The position numbers and the translations under genes are program-made. Positions 44,181 to 51,449 of a stretch of DNA of 64,000 nucleotides are shown piece after piece (position 1 is the stretch's first letter; each line of letters opens with the position of its first letter). The notes under the pieces were generated by a model. It had not been told where the DNA came from and did no database searches. It saw nothing but the letters and a program-made list of their open reading frames with translations. The stretch comes from Actinomycetes bacterium (lineage in GTDB: Bacteria > Actinomycetota > Thermoleophilia > Solirubrobacterales > Solirubrobacteraceae), in contig JAJYHG010000043.1 in assembly GCA_021784895.1 (NCBI GenBank), forward strand, positions 1 through 64,000. Direction: 5' to 3'.

Positions 44181-44959
44181 TCGCTCACGTCGTCAGCCGG
44201 CTCGGCCAGGTACTCCAGGTACTCCGGTTGCAGGCACCAGGCGAACAACGCCTCGATGCGGGCATGGAACGCATCGGCCGCCTCCATCAGCCGCTCGATG
44301 TCGAACGGGCTCGTCGTCTCGTTGTAGGCGTCGAAGTCGAGCAGGTAGTGGCCGGGCGCCGTCATGCCGTGTCGAATCGAGAGATGCCCGAACGGCTCGC
44401 GGACCCGCAGCTCCGACAGCGAGGAGATCACCGGCGTCTGCAACGCCGCGGCGACTGCTACCAGCTCCTCGGTCAGGACCTGCGAGAGGGCCGCTGGGTC
44501 CTCGCCGGAAATCCGCTCGTCCGTCAGCTCATTGACGTACCGCACGCCGAAGCGGTTCACCCGGCTGGGCGCCGCGACTTCGGCGAGCGCCCCAAGCACT
44601 GCAGCAAGCCCAGCGCGAAAATCAGCCCACTGCGAGTATTCCCCGCATTCGACCGCGACGCTGGACTGGGAGAGCACCGCGCGGAATTGGCCGCGCGGGT
44701 CGGCGAGCACCCACACCGTCTCCGGTGGGCCGCCCTGCTGCTGGATGCCGCCCGGACCGAGCCGCACGGAAAGCTCGACATTCGACTGTCGGTCCACCAG
44801 CTCCCAGCCGAGCGCCTGGACCAGTAACGCAACCGTGCCGCTTTGCTCAAGCGCGAGCGTCGGCGTGGTGCGCGCCTGCACGAGCGCGAGCTTAAGCGGG
44901 GCCTTCGGCAGCGGCCTCAGTCCTCGAGCGGTCACCAGCCGTGTCATGACAGATGTCAT
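44177..44959 (-). CDS. TIGR04255 family protein, first gene of the RES operon
   Basis: 260 residues: KLALVQARTTPTLALEQ near the start, then AVLSQSSVAVECGEYSQWADFRAGLAAVLGAL, AAPSRVNRFGVRYVNELTDE, and LSIRHGMTAPGHYLLDFDAYNE, the conserved blocks of TIGR04255, a sporadically distributed family of unknown function. A strong GGAGG (44965-44969) precedes the ATG by 5 bases. It overlaps the HTH gene by four bases, so the three proteins are made together. The order TIGR04255 - HTH - RES is not a system I can name. Confidence 0.85.
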   Translation of the reverse strand: MTSVMTRLVTARGLRPLPKAPLKLALVQARTTPTLALEQSGTVALLVQALGWELVDRQSNVELSVRLGPGGIQQQGGPPETVWVLADPRGQFRAVLSQSSVAVECGEYSQWADFRAGLAAVLGALAEVAAPSRVNRFGVRYVNELTDERISGEDPAALSQVLTEELVAVAAALQTPVISSLSELRVREPFGHLSIRHGMTAPGHYLLDFDAYNETTSPFDIERLMEAADAFHARIEALFAWCLQPEYLEYLAEPADDVSE

Positions 44960-44984
44960 GATATCCTCCTCAGACGCGCCTGAG
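44942..44984. promoter_or_regulatory. Repeats over the start of the TIGR04255-HTH-RES operon
   Basis: TGTCATGA occurs twice, at 44942-44949 and 44954-44961, 12 bases apart and covering the ATG; between them ATGACA-GA-TGTCAT is a perfect inverted repeat. Upstream, CTCAG-N6-CTGAG (44969-44984) overlaps the ribosome-binding site. This is a plausible operator for the HTH protein of the same operon. Confidence 0.5.
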
Positions 44985-45347
44985 TTAGCGGTCGACGGAT
45001 ATCTGACCGGCAGGGTCCCGAGTCACGGCGAAGACGGGGTGGAGCGAGCGTGGCGTGCACCTCATCTGGGCCGCAGACCTTACTGCGGCTCGGAGCTGCG
45101 GTCTGCTCGCAGCGCGTCGGCCATCTCGCTCCCGCACAGCGTCCGCGCCGCCCCAGGTCCGGACGGCGCGAGCAGAGCGGGCGGGTTCACCCATCATGCG
45201 GTCGACGGCCCGGGTCAGCGCACGTTCGCGGAGGCAGCGTGAGCCGCTGGCGCCTGTATCCGTGTCCCGGCATGCACCTCATGGTGCGGAGGCAGCGGCC
45301 CTCGTTTGTGCGGTGAGCAGGGTCGAGCGTCGGGTGGTCAAACGCCT
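44985..45347. other. Non-coding stretch upstream of the RES operon
   Basis: No gene is visible on either strand. TGCACCTCAT is found twice (45056-45065 and 45273-45282). It ends with the stop of the epimerase-type gene; promoters of the RES operon must lie at its left end. Confidence 0.5.
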
Positions 45348-46358
45348 TTAGGTGCGGGCGAGTTTTGTGAGCAGCTCCGCTTCGCGTTCGGACGAGATTC
45401 CTGACTTGCGTGCACGGTTCAGTCCCTGCTCGCGCTCCCAGGCCAGGATGTCGGTGAGTGTGTCGCTGATGGGCCGCTGCGCCAGCCCGGCCTCTTTTGC
45501 CGCCTCGCCACTGCGGGCGCAGAACCCTTGCCACTCAGGGTCAGCCAGCCAGAGCGGCAGCGACTCGGGGCCCATGAACTCCTCAACTCCTTCGGCCGCC
45601 AGCCATCCGTCAGTGGCGGGCACCAGCGGGCCGGTATGTCCGCCGATCTTTCGTGAGAGCTCGATCCACTCGGCCAGCGTGACCATCGGACCCACCGCGT
45701 CGTATATGCCCATGGTCCGGCTCTCGGCGCAGTCGATCAGCCATGCGGCAAGGTCACGGACGTCGATCACCTGGGTTAGCGGAGCCGGGCTTTCAGGTAC
45801 GAGCATCGGCGTAAGCGGGTCACGCGCGGCGCGCGCGACCCAATAGCCGGCGCGGTCGCTGGGGTCACCCGGGCCACCGATGAGCCCCGATCTGGCGATC
45901 AGCACGCTCGAGTCCCCAGCCGATCGGCACGCGAGTTCACACGCGACCTTCGCCTCACCGTAGAGACCGATATCGACCTCGTCCAAGTCCGTGGGCGCCA
46001 ACAAGCCAGCGTCCTCGTTCGCGCCTCTCTGGGCGTGGGAGGCATACACGCTGCCGGACGAGACGTAGATCCAATGGCCAGTCCGCTCGCGCAGCGCCAC
46101 GAGCGCCGAGCGCACCAAGCCTGGCTGCCACACGACCTCGAGCACGGCATCCCAATCTTGGTCGCGGACCTCGTCGTAGGCGCCCTCCGAGCGGCGATCG
46201 GCCTGAATTAGCGTGGCTCCCGGTGCTGCGAGTCCGCTGTCGCCGCGAGCGAGACACCAGACCTCATGTCCGCGATCGACAGCCTCGATACAGACCTGAC
46301 GCCCGAGCCACGCCGTCCCACCGAGGACCAGGATCCGCAGATGTGCCGATCCAGACAT
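45348..46358 (-). CDS. NAD(P)-dependent epimerase/reductase, extended SDR family
   Basis: 336 residues: LRILVLGGTAWLGRQVCIEA is the Rossmann G-x-x-G-x-x-G start, WIYVSSGSVYASHAQRG and IGLYGEAKVACE give the catalytic Ser and the YxxxK (YGEAK), and QVIDVRDLAAWLID is the extended-SDR motif before the substrate domain. It resembles actinobacterial reductases acting on sugar- or isoflavone-like substrates; the substrate is unknown. Flanked by accessory genes but intact. Confidence 0.82.
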   Translation of the reverse strand: MSGSAHLRILVLGGTAWLGRQVCIEAVDRGHEVWCLARGDSGLAAPGATLIQADRRSEGAYDEVRDQDWDAVLEVVWQPGLVRSALVALRERTGHWIYVSSGSVYASHAQRGANEDAGLLAPTDLDEVDIGLYGEAKVACELACRSAGDSSVLIARSGLIGGPGDPSDRAGYWVARAARDPLTPMLVPESPAPLTQVIDVRDLAAWLIDCAESRTMGIYDAVGPMVTLAEWIELSRKIGGHTGPLVPATDGWLAAEGVEEFMGPESLPLWLADPEWQGFCARSGEAAKEAGLAQRPISDTLTDILAWEREQGLNRARKSGISSEREAELLTKLART

Positions 46359-46518
46359 CGGATGTCAACCCTACGACGACAACTCAATGGTTGTCAACTG
46401 CTCTGCGCGTCAGCACACGACCAAGTCGGCAGCACGTGGCATCACTGACCCGCTTTGCTCTCGCAGCGCAACTCCCAACCGGCGGACCGTCAGTAGCACT
46501 TTGCGCGGCATGTGCAGT

Positions 46519-46552
46519 TTGACGGGCTTGCGCTGGTGCGCCACAATTGTGG
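46519..46552 (+). promoter_or_regulatory. relBE promoter with palindromic operator over the -10
   Basis: TTGACG (46519-46524) and CACAAT (46542-46547) are 17 bases apart, near-consensus for the housekeeping sigma factor. The -10 lies in CCACAATTGTGG (46541-46552), a perfect 12-base palindrome. The expected transcription start falls on the GTG at 46554, so the transcript should be leaderless and repression by antitoxin would block the -10. Confidence 0.65.
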
Positions 46553-46553
46553 C

Positions 46554-46820
46554 GTGACGACGGAACCGCTGCGATCAGCCCGAGACCATCTCTCCGAGAT
46601 TGTCGACCGTGTCGAGCGCGAGCACGACCGGGTCGTAATCACCCGCAACGGTCGCGACGCGGCTGTGCTGATCAGCGCCGCCGATCTAGCAGAGCTCGAG
46701 GAAACGCTCTCGGTTCTTAGCGACCCCGCAGCGCTTGCCGACATCCGCGAGGCCGACGCCGCCTACAGCAGCGGTGAGGTGCTACGCGGCATCGACGCGG
46801 TCCGTGCGCTGCGGCCGTGA
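46554..46820 (+). CDS. relB: RelB/Phd-type antitoxin
   Basis: 88 residues from GTG 46554: TTEPLRSARDHLSEIVDRVEREHDRVVITRNGRDAAVLISAADLAELEETLSVL is the Phd/YefM fold, the second half a helical tail for the toxin (DPAALADIREADAAYSSGEVL). Overlaps the toxin gene by four bases (GTGA). Autoregulation through the palindrome at 46541-46552 is likely. Confidence 0.88.
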   Translation: MTTEPLRSARDHLSEIVDRVEREHDRVVITRNGRDAAVLISAADLAELEETLSVLSDPAALADIREADAAYSSGEVLRGIDAVRALRP

Positions 46821-47098
46821 GCGCCGACGGTGAATACGAGCTCATCGTCGCACCGCCAGCCGCAAGAGCGATCCCAGAGCAGCTACCCGAGCCGGTGGCG
46901 GCGGCCGTCATCGAGTTCCTCACCACCAGCCTGATCCGGGAGCCGCGCAGGGTCGGCAAGCAACTCCGTCGTGAACTGGCCGGGATCTGGTCAGCGCGAC
47001 GCGGCACCTACCGCGTGCTCTACCGGATCCACGCTAACCCACCCGAGGTCATCGTCCTTTGTGTCGAGCACCGCAGCGACGTCTACCGACCACGCTGA
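46817..47098 (+). CDS. relE: RelE/ParE-type toxin
   Basis: 93 residues: YELIVAPPAARAIPEQLPEPV, then REPRRVGKQLRRELAGIWSARRGTYRVLYRIH and VIVLCVEHRSDVYRPR, the RelE fold with basic residues (R, K, R) of the RNA-cleaving site and the terminal R-x-x-V-Y-R. It would cleave mRNA on the ribosome. The GTG overlaps the relB stop. Confidence 0.9.
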   Translation: MSADGEYELIVAPPAARAIPEQLPEPVAAAVIEFLTTSLIREPRRVGKQLRRELAGIWSARRGTYRVLYRIHANPPEVIVLCVEHRSDVYRPR

Positions 47099-47139
47099 CC
47101 AGCCGACCAGACAGCCCGACCCTGGCCACGCTCTCTTCC

Positions 47140-47388
47140 CGCGACAGGAATCTCGACGCCGACTTCGACGGACTGAGCCGTGTGATCCGCCAGCAGCACT
47201 GGCCCGAAGTGACCCGCGCGCTATGGGGCCAGCACTTCTGGTCCCCGTCCTACTGTGTGCTCTCCACCGGGGGCGCGCCCATCCAAACCGTCCGCGACTA
47301 CATCACCAACCAACGCAACCCCAACCGCGCCCCAGGACGACCCCGGACGGGCTTGGCCCCTCCCTCACGGAAGGGGCTTGCGCCCTAA
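47140..47388 (+). pseudogene. 3' relic of an IS200/IS605-type transposase TnpA
   Basis: 83 codons: IRQQHWPEVTRALWGQHFWSPSYCVLSTGGAPIQTVRDYITNQRNPNRAPG matches the C-terminal part of TnpA, with ALWGxHFWSPSY and the catalytic Tyr in the conserved DYIxxQ. The N-terminal half with the HUH metal site is missing, so it is inactive. A hairpin characteristic of such elements' right ends lies at 47351-47383. The tail of the frame after NRAPG is unrelated sequence. Confidence 0.75.
47351..47383. mobile_element. Hairpin at the right end of the IS200/IS605 relic
   Basis: GCCCCT (47356-47361) pairs with AGGGGC (47372-47377), flanked by further GGC/GCC pairing with small bulges, directly behind the TnpA relic. 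Subterminal hairpins guide strand transfer in these elements. No TnpB gene remains. Confidence 0.5.
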
Positions 47389-47390
47389 AT

Positions 47391-48104
47391 CTGGTCAAGC
47401 GCCAACGCAAAACTGAGCGCCGGAAGGCACGCGGCCGCAAGTCGGCGAGCCGGTCCAATGGGAGGCAGCACACTGACGTTGGAGAGTCGGCTCGCCGGTT
47501 GGCCGATCCCAATCCGCTGCAGCTGAGTGACGTCATCACGATGCTGCGGGCAAACATGCGCGGCCCGGGAGAGGAGGCCGCCTACGACTACTGTGCTGAC
47601 GACCACGGATGGTTCGTGGTGCCGCGCGCCGGCGAGACGTTCGAGCTTCCGCTCACAGCCGAGCTGCAGTCGAACTGGGAGCTGCTGGCCGAAGAGGACC
47701 CGAGGTGCGCTCCCCTAGCTGAACGGATCCGCGAGCTCCGTGGTGGCGGGCGCACACACGTGACGGCCACGCTCACGGACGTGTTCTGGGAGGCGTTGCT
47801 GCCAGATGAATCAACGATCCGCCTCGAGCCTGCAACCGATGATGAGCCGACGTCAGTGAGCTGCCCCGAGCTATCCGACGAGAGGATCGGGTTCTGGGCC
47901 TCAGAATTGGGATTCGATCGGTTCGACGGCGAGGTGGCACTGCCTGCGTACTCATGGATGTCGAGCGAGGATCAGCTCCCCGTCGCGCTGGCCAGGCGGG
48001 TCGGACAGCGCTGGACGGACGCCTACCAGGTCCGCCTCTACCGCGGTGCTGACACCGAGTACGCAAGCATCCCGCCTGAGGTGTGTCCGCCGCGCCAGAG
48101 CTGA
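47391..48104 (+). CDS. Uncharacterised protein, possibly truncated at its start
   Basis: Up to 238 residues. The first ATG is at 47541 (MLRANMRGPGEEAAYDYC); a Lys/Arg-rich stretch upstream (KRQRKTERRKARGRKSASRS) reads in frame from 47391 and may belong to the gene, but the IS200 relic ends there, so the true start was probably lost. Seen in the sequence: acidic, no membrane helix, segments HGWFVVPRAGETFELPLTAE and RIRELRGGGRTHVTATLTDVFWEALL. I do not recognise the family. Confidence 0.55.
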   Translation: MVKRQRKTERRKARGRKSASRSNGRQHTDVGESARRLADPNPLQLSDVITMLRANMRGPGEEAAYDYCADDHGWFVVPRAGETFELPLTAELQSNWELLAEEDPRCAPLAERIRELRGGGRTHVTATLTDVFWEALLPDESTIRLEPATDDEPTSVSCPELSDERIGFWASELGFDRFDGEVALPAYSWMSSEDQLPVALARRVGQRWTDAYQVRLYRGADTEYASIPPEVCPPRQS

Positions 48105-48127
48105 CCGGGCGGCTTTGCGCCGGTGGC

Positions 48128-49486
48128 TCAGGCCGGATTGAGCTTCGCCTTGTCGAGCATGGAGATCAGGGCTGGCCGCCGTCGGTGCTGCTCGCGTAGC
48201 GCGAGCACGCGTGCGTCGAACTCGGCGGCCTGGCCGGCCTCGCCGGCTGCGTCGCGAGCCCGTTTGAGGAGACGCACGGCGCTGGCGTAGGCGCGACGGT
48301 CGGCCGTCTCGAGAACGGTTCCGATCGTCCGCCAGTAGATCGGGAGCGCGTCGGCGGGATGGGTCTTTTGTCGCGCTTCGGCGAGCTTGAGCCAGGCGTG
48401 ATCGCCTAATTTGAGACCATCGGTTGCACTGGCCGTCTGCCAGGCGAGCTCATCGTCGCCGTCATCGAGCAGCGCTTCGATCAGACCCGCGGGATTGTGT
48501 TCGCGCAGAGCCCAGCGTGCCCCGTCGCGCTCGAGCGACCATGCATCGACGGCCTCGGCCGCACGGCGCAGTTGGCGATAGCTCGAACTGGTCGGAGTCC
48601 GCTCATGCCGCGCCCGGCGCATCGCGAGCACCTCGACTGGCTGATCCTGGCGTAGGTAAGCGTCGCAGGCGAGATCGTAGAGCTGATCGGTCTGCCAGCC
48701 ACTGGTCTGCGCGATCCCCCGCCGCGCCCACTCGATCACCTCTTCGTCACGGCCGAGCTCGGCCATCGCCTCGGCCACCTTGATGAACTGGTACGGGCCG
48801 GATAGGTCGCCGCCCAGCAGAGCGACGATCGCGTCGCTGTCGCCGTCGAGCACCGCAAGCCGCTCGCGGGCATACCGGCTGGCGAACGTGTCGCGGTCGC
48901 CCTGTGCCTCCAGCAGCGAGCGGTACTCGGCCAGTCCGACGTCGCCAAGAGCGTTCCGATAGCGGACCGGGTCAGGCTCGAAGAAGTCCTGCTCGGCGAA
49001 GCGGAACCTGATCATCCAGCGCGCGAGTTCGACCGGCTCCGCAACGCCCGTATCGCACGCGCGGGCGTGAAGGTCCAGGAGATCGCGGGCGAGATCTCCG
49101 ATCAGCCCGGAGGAGTCATCAGCTCGGGTCTGGATCACCTTCACGACATGCGACACCGCCCGCTCCAGCAACTGCACGAGCTCTCGGGACGGGCCGCTGA
49201 CGACCGCAACCTCGAGCTCGGTCAGGACAGGCCGTGCGGCGTGCGCCCACTCGACAGACTCGCGGTAGCCGAGAAACCGGCGGGTCCGAAGCGCTCGATC
49301 GACCTCGGCCCGCAGCGCCCTCAGGTCACCGCTCGACCTTGCGGCCAGCAGGCGGACACGGCGCTCGACATCCTCATGCCAGTCGGCAGCCCACGCAAGC
49401 ACCTCGCGAAGATCCTTGGCCGGGAGATCTTCCAGGATCCGCCTGATGTCGACGTCAGGCTCAGAGCCCGCCTTACGCGCCATCAT
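48128..49486 (-). CDS. DUF6880-like TPR-rich protein (SWIM-associated type)
   Basis: 452 residues from ATG 49486 (MMARKAGSEPDVDIRRILEDLPAKDLREVLAWAADWHEDVERRVRLLAA). The middle is a series of TPR-like helix pairs (GLAEYRSLLEAQGDRDTFASRYARERLAVLDGD, YQFIKVAEAMAELGRDEEVIEWARRGIA, YDLACDAYLRQDQPVEVLAMRRARHERTPT). It resembles the C-terminal part of SWIM zinc-finger proteins (DUF6880) but no SWIM C-x-C..C-x-H is seen, so the N-terminal module is missing or encoded apart. Function unknown. Confidence 0.6.
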   Translation of the reverse strand: MMARKAGSEPDVDIRRILEDLPAKDLREVLAWAADWHEDVERRVRLLAARSSGDLRALRAEVDRALRTRRFLGYRESVEWAHAARPVLTELEVAVVSGPSRELVQLLERAVSHVVKVIQTRADDSSGLIGDLARDLLDLHARACDTGVAEPVELARWMIRFRFAEQDFFEPDPVRYRNALGDVGLAEYRSLLEAQGDRDTFASRYARERLAVLDGDSDAIVALLGGDLSGPYQFIKVAEAMAELGRDEEVIEWARRGIAQTSGWQTDQLYDLACDAYLRQDQPVEVLAMRRARHERTPTSSSYRQLRRAAEAVDAWSLERDGARWALREHNPAGLIEALLDDGDDELAWQTASATDGLKLGDHAWLKLAEARQKTHPADALPIYWRTIGTVLETADRRAYASAVRLLKRARDAAGEAGQAAEFDARVLALREQHRRRPALISMLDKAKLNPA

Positions 49487-49640
49487 CACTCCAGCGCAGA
49501 CAGGTGGCCTGGGCAAGCAGCGGTGCCAGGATCGCGACCGCCTGCTGCTCGAGCTCAAGCCAGCCGTCGAGCACGAGCGGCAGTCCCGCGCGCGCCCGCT
49601 GCACCCGCTCCGCCGAACCAGGCAACCACCCCGCCATCAT
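49473..49640 (-). CDS. Small uncharacterised 55-residue reading frame
   Basis: ATG at 49640: MMAGWLPGSAERVQRARAGLPL, then VLDGWLELEQQAVAILAPLLAQATCLRWSDDGA. It ends 14 bases inside the following gene. Mildly amphipathic helical sequence with no clear Shine-Dalgarno; it could be a coupled small gene or an accident. Confidence 0.35.
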   Translation of the reverse strand: MMAGWLPGSAERVQRARAGLPLVLDGWLELEQQAVAILAPLLAQATCLRWSDDGA

Positions 49641-49786
49641 CGGCTGGAGACTAACGCGACCCGGATCGTGACCCGCTCACCCCAGGACAGGCCCCCTCCG
49701 GCATCGGAAGGAGTCGAGCCCAAGTGGTACAACGAAGCGGTACAACGGAGCAGGGTGCAGTTAGCCTGGCGACCCGGCCTAAACGG

Positions 49787-49812
49787 AAAAGCCCCGCAAA
49801 TGCTGGGCTTTC
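49787..49812 (-). terminator. Intrinsic terminator of tRNA-His
   Basis: On the minus strand AAAGCCC, an 10-base loop, GGGCTTTT: 7-base-pair stem ending in T4, 8 bases after the tRNA 3' end. Classic Rho-independent form, rare in this window. Confidence 0.75.
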
Positions 49813-49818
49813 TAAGAA

Positions 49819-49891
49819 GGTGAGCGATGGGATTCGAACCCACGACCGCCTGGACCACAACCAGGAGCTCTACCAGCTGAGCTACGCCCAC
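49819..49891 (-). tRNA. tRNA-His(GTG)
   Basis: 73 bases: acceptor GTGGGCG/CGCTCAC, anticodon stem with loop TTGTGGT (anticodon GTG), T arm GTGGG-TTCGAAT-CCCAT. The discriminator is C at 49819 and a G at -1 (49892) is encoded, both identity elements specific for tRNA-His. It borders the second accessory stretch, but no repeat of its 3' end was found inside the window. Confidence 0.97.
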
Positions 49892-49920
49892 CACGGGCCT
49901 ACGAATCTACCAGCGCACAG

Positions 49921-50832
49921 TCACGAGCGGCGGACGCCCACGAGCGCGACGTCTATGAGCCGCTGCGCATGCGGCAGCCAGGCGCGGACATCCTGCGCCA
50001 GCAGGCTGATGAGGATGCCAGCCACCACGGCAAGCGCACCCGCGATCTGCCACGGGCCCACGGGGTCGGCAAACGCCACCCAGCCGACGACGGCGCCTAC
50101 CAGCGGCTCGAGGTTCACAAACGCCCCGGCCAGCTCTGGAGCGACACGGGCCTGGCCGTAGGCAAACAGCCAGAACGGCAAGATCGTGCCGATCAGGGCG
50201 AGCGCGACGAAGGCAAACACCAGTCCAGGCGTGCCGGGGGCGTGCGGCAACCCGCTGCCGAGCGCCAGCGGTAGCGACACCGAAGCGCCGGCGAGGAACT
50301 GAACTGCGGTCACGGCCGCTGCATCGCGGCCGCGCAGCATGCCTGGCTGAACCGCGATGAACGCCCCGGAGAGCACGACCGAGGCGAACACGAGCATGTC
50401 ACCCGAAACGGTGGCACCCCCGCCGCCGCCACCGGCCACGAGCACGACACCGAGCAGCGCCACGGCGTAGCCGAACCAGGCCGGCAGCCGGGCGGTGCCG
50501 TTGCCCAGCGCCATCGTCACGAGCGCGACAACGACTGGGAGCGCGCCCACGATGATCGCACCGTGGCTCACACTGGTCCGGTCGATGCCGGCGTTCTGGA
50601 GCAGCATCACAGCGCCGTAGCCCACGGCCCCGGACACGAAGATGCGCGGGGTCAGAGCCTGGTGCAGGCCGCGGCGGCCAATGGCGGCCAGCACGGGCGC
50701 CGCGATCAGGAACCGCATCGCGGTCAGCCAGCTCGGGTCCAGCCAGCGCAGCGACAACTTTGACAGCGCGACCGTGAGCCCCCATAGGGAGCCGGCGGCG
50801 ATCAGCGCAAGGATGGCGGTGCGGTGCTTCAT
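49921..50832 (-). CDS. EamA/DMT-family exporter
   Basis: 303 residues with ten membrane helices in two EamA repeats (ILALIAAGSLWGLTVALSKLSL..FLIAAPVLAAI and FALVFAFVALALIGTILPFWLFAYGQARVAPELAGAFVNLEPLVGAVVGWVAF). The second repeat ends with the usual N-L-x-P motif. Transported compound unknown, amino acids or related metabolites are typical. ATG at 50832 faces an Lrp-type regulator across 91 bases, which probably controls it. Confidence 0.88.
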   Translation of the reverse strand: MKHRTAILALIAAGSLWGLTVALSKLSLRWLDPSWLTAMRFLIAAPVLAAIGRRGLHQALTPRIFVSGAVGYGAVMLLQNAGIDRTSVSHGAIIVGALPVVVALVTMALGNGTARLPAWFGYAVALLGVVLVAGGGGGGATVSGDMLVFASVVLSGAFIAVQPGMLRGRDAAAVTAVQFLAGASVSLPLALGSGLPHAPGTPGLVFAFVALALIGTILPFWLFAYGQARVAPELAGAFVNLEPLVGAVVGWVAFADPVGPWQIAGALAVVAGILISLLAQDVRAWLPHAQRLIDVALVGVRRS

Positions 50833-50923
50833 GACTAGCCATGATCGCGCGGATCTACCGTGAAAGTCGGCTACATGACCCATATATTTGTCGTCTAGCT
50901 CATATAGTGATTGAATATCTCGT
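50833..50923. promoter_or_regulatory. AT-rich divergent control region of eamA and lrp-type gene
   Basis: Far richer in A+T than the surroundings. TATAGT (50903-50908) could be the -10 of the Lrp-type gene. CATATA occurs twice (50881-50886, 50901-50906) with ATATTTG between, the kind of loosely repeated AT-rich boxes that Lrp-type proteins bind. Confidence 0.5.
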
Positions 50924-51391
50924 ATGCCTGCTATTTCACTGGATTTAATTGATCTACGACTGCTTAGAGAGCTCCAGCTCGACGCCGACCGCCCGAACGT
51001 GGAGCTGGCGCGCCTGGTGGCGCTCTCGCCCACCGCGACCATGCACCGGATCCGCAGGCTCAAGGCGACCGGCGTCATCCGCGCCGTGGTGGCACAGCTC
51101 GACGCCGCTGCGGCCGGATTCCCGCTGTACGTGCATCTGCTGGTAACCCTGCAGCGCCACGACGACTCGAGCCACCGGCGCTTCACAGCCGCGGTGCGGG
51201 AGGCCGACGAGGTGATCTCCGCCGACTGGGTGACTGGCGAGATCGACGCGATACTCGTGGTCGTCGCGCGCGAGGTGGCCGAGCTGCAACGGGTGATCCT
51301 GCGCCTCTCCGCGCGCGGCGGCGCCGGACGCGTGACGACCCTGCTGAGGCTCGAGCAGCTCAAGCCGGCTTCACCGCTGCCGCTGAGCTGA
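50924..51391 (+). CDS. Lrp/AsnC-family transcriptional regulator
   Basis: 155 residues: DLIDLRLLRELQLDADRPNVELARLVALSPTATMHRIRRLKATGVI is the HTH, then a RAM/ACT-like ligand domain (PLYVHLLVTLQRHD..VISADWVTGEIDAILVVVAREV). Divergent from the EamA exporter; Lrp-type proteins often control amino-acid exporters from this position. Local autoregulation likely. Confidence 0.9.
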   Translation: MPAISLDLIDLRLLRELQLDADRPNVELARLVALSPTATMHRIRRLKATGVIRAVVAQLDAAAAGFPLYVHLLVTLQRHDDSSHRRFTAAVREADEVISADWVTGEIDAILVVVAREVAELQRVILRLSARGGAGRVTTLLRLEQLKPASPLPLS

Positions 51392-51449
51392 GCTGAGCGC
51401 CGGCCGCGCGCGGCAACTGCGCTGCGCAACGGTCAATCCTGGCGGCTGC

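Noticed and set aside
45055..45351. Small basic open frame between the RES operon and the epimerase gene
   Set aside because: Its composition is biased (Arg/Ala/Ser), it has no ribosome site and no recognisable motif, and it overlaps the epimerase gene end.
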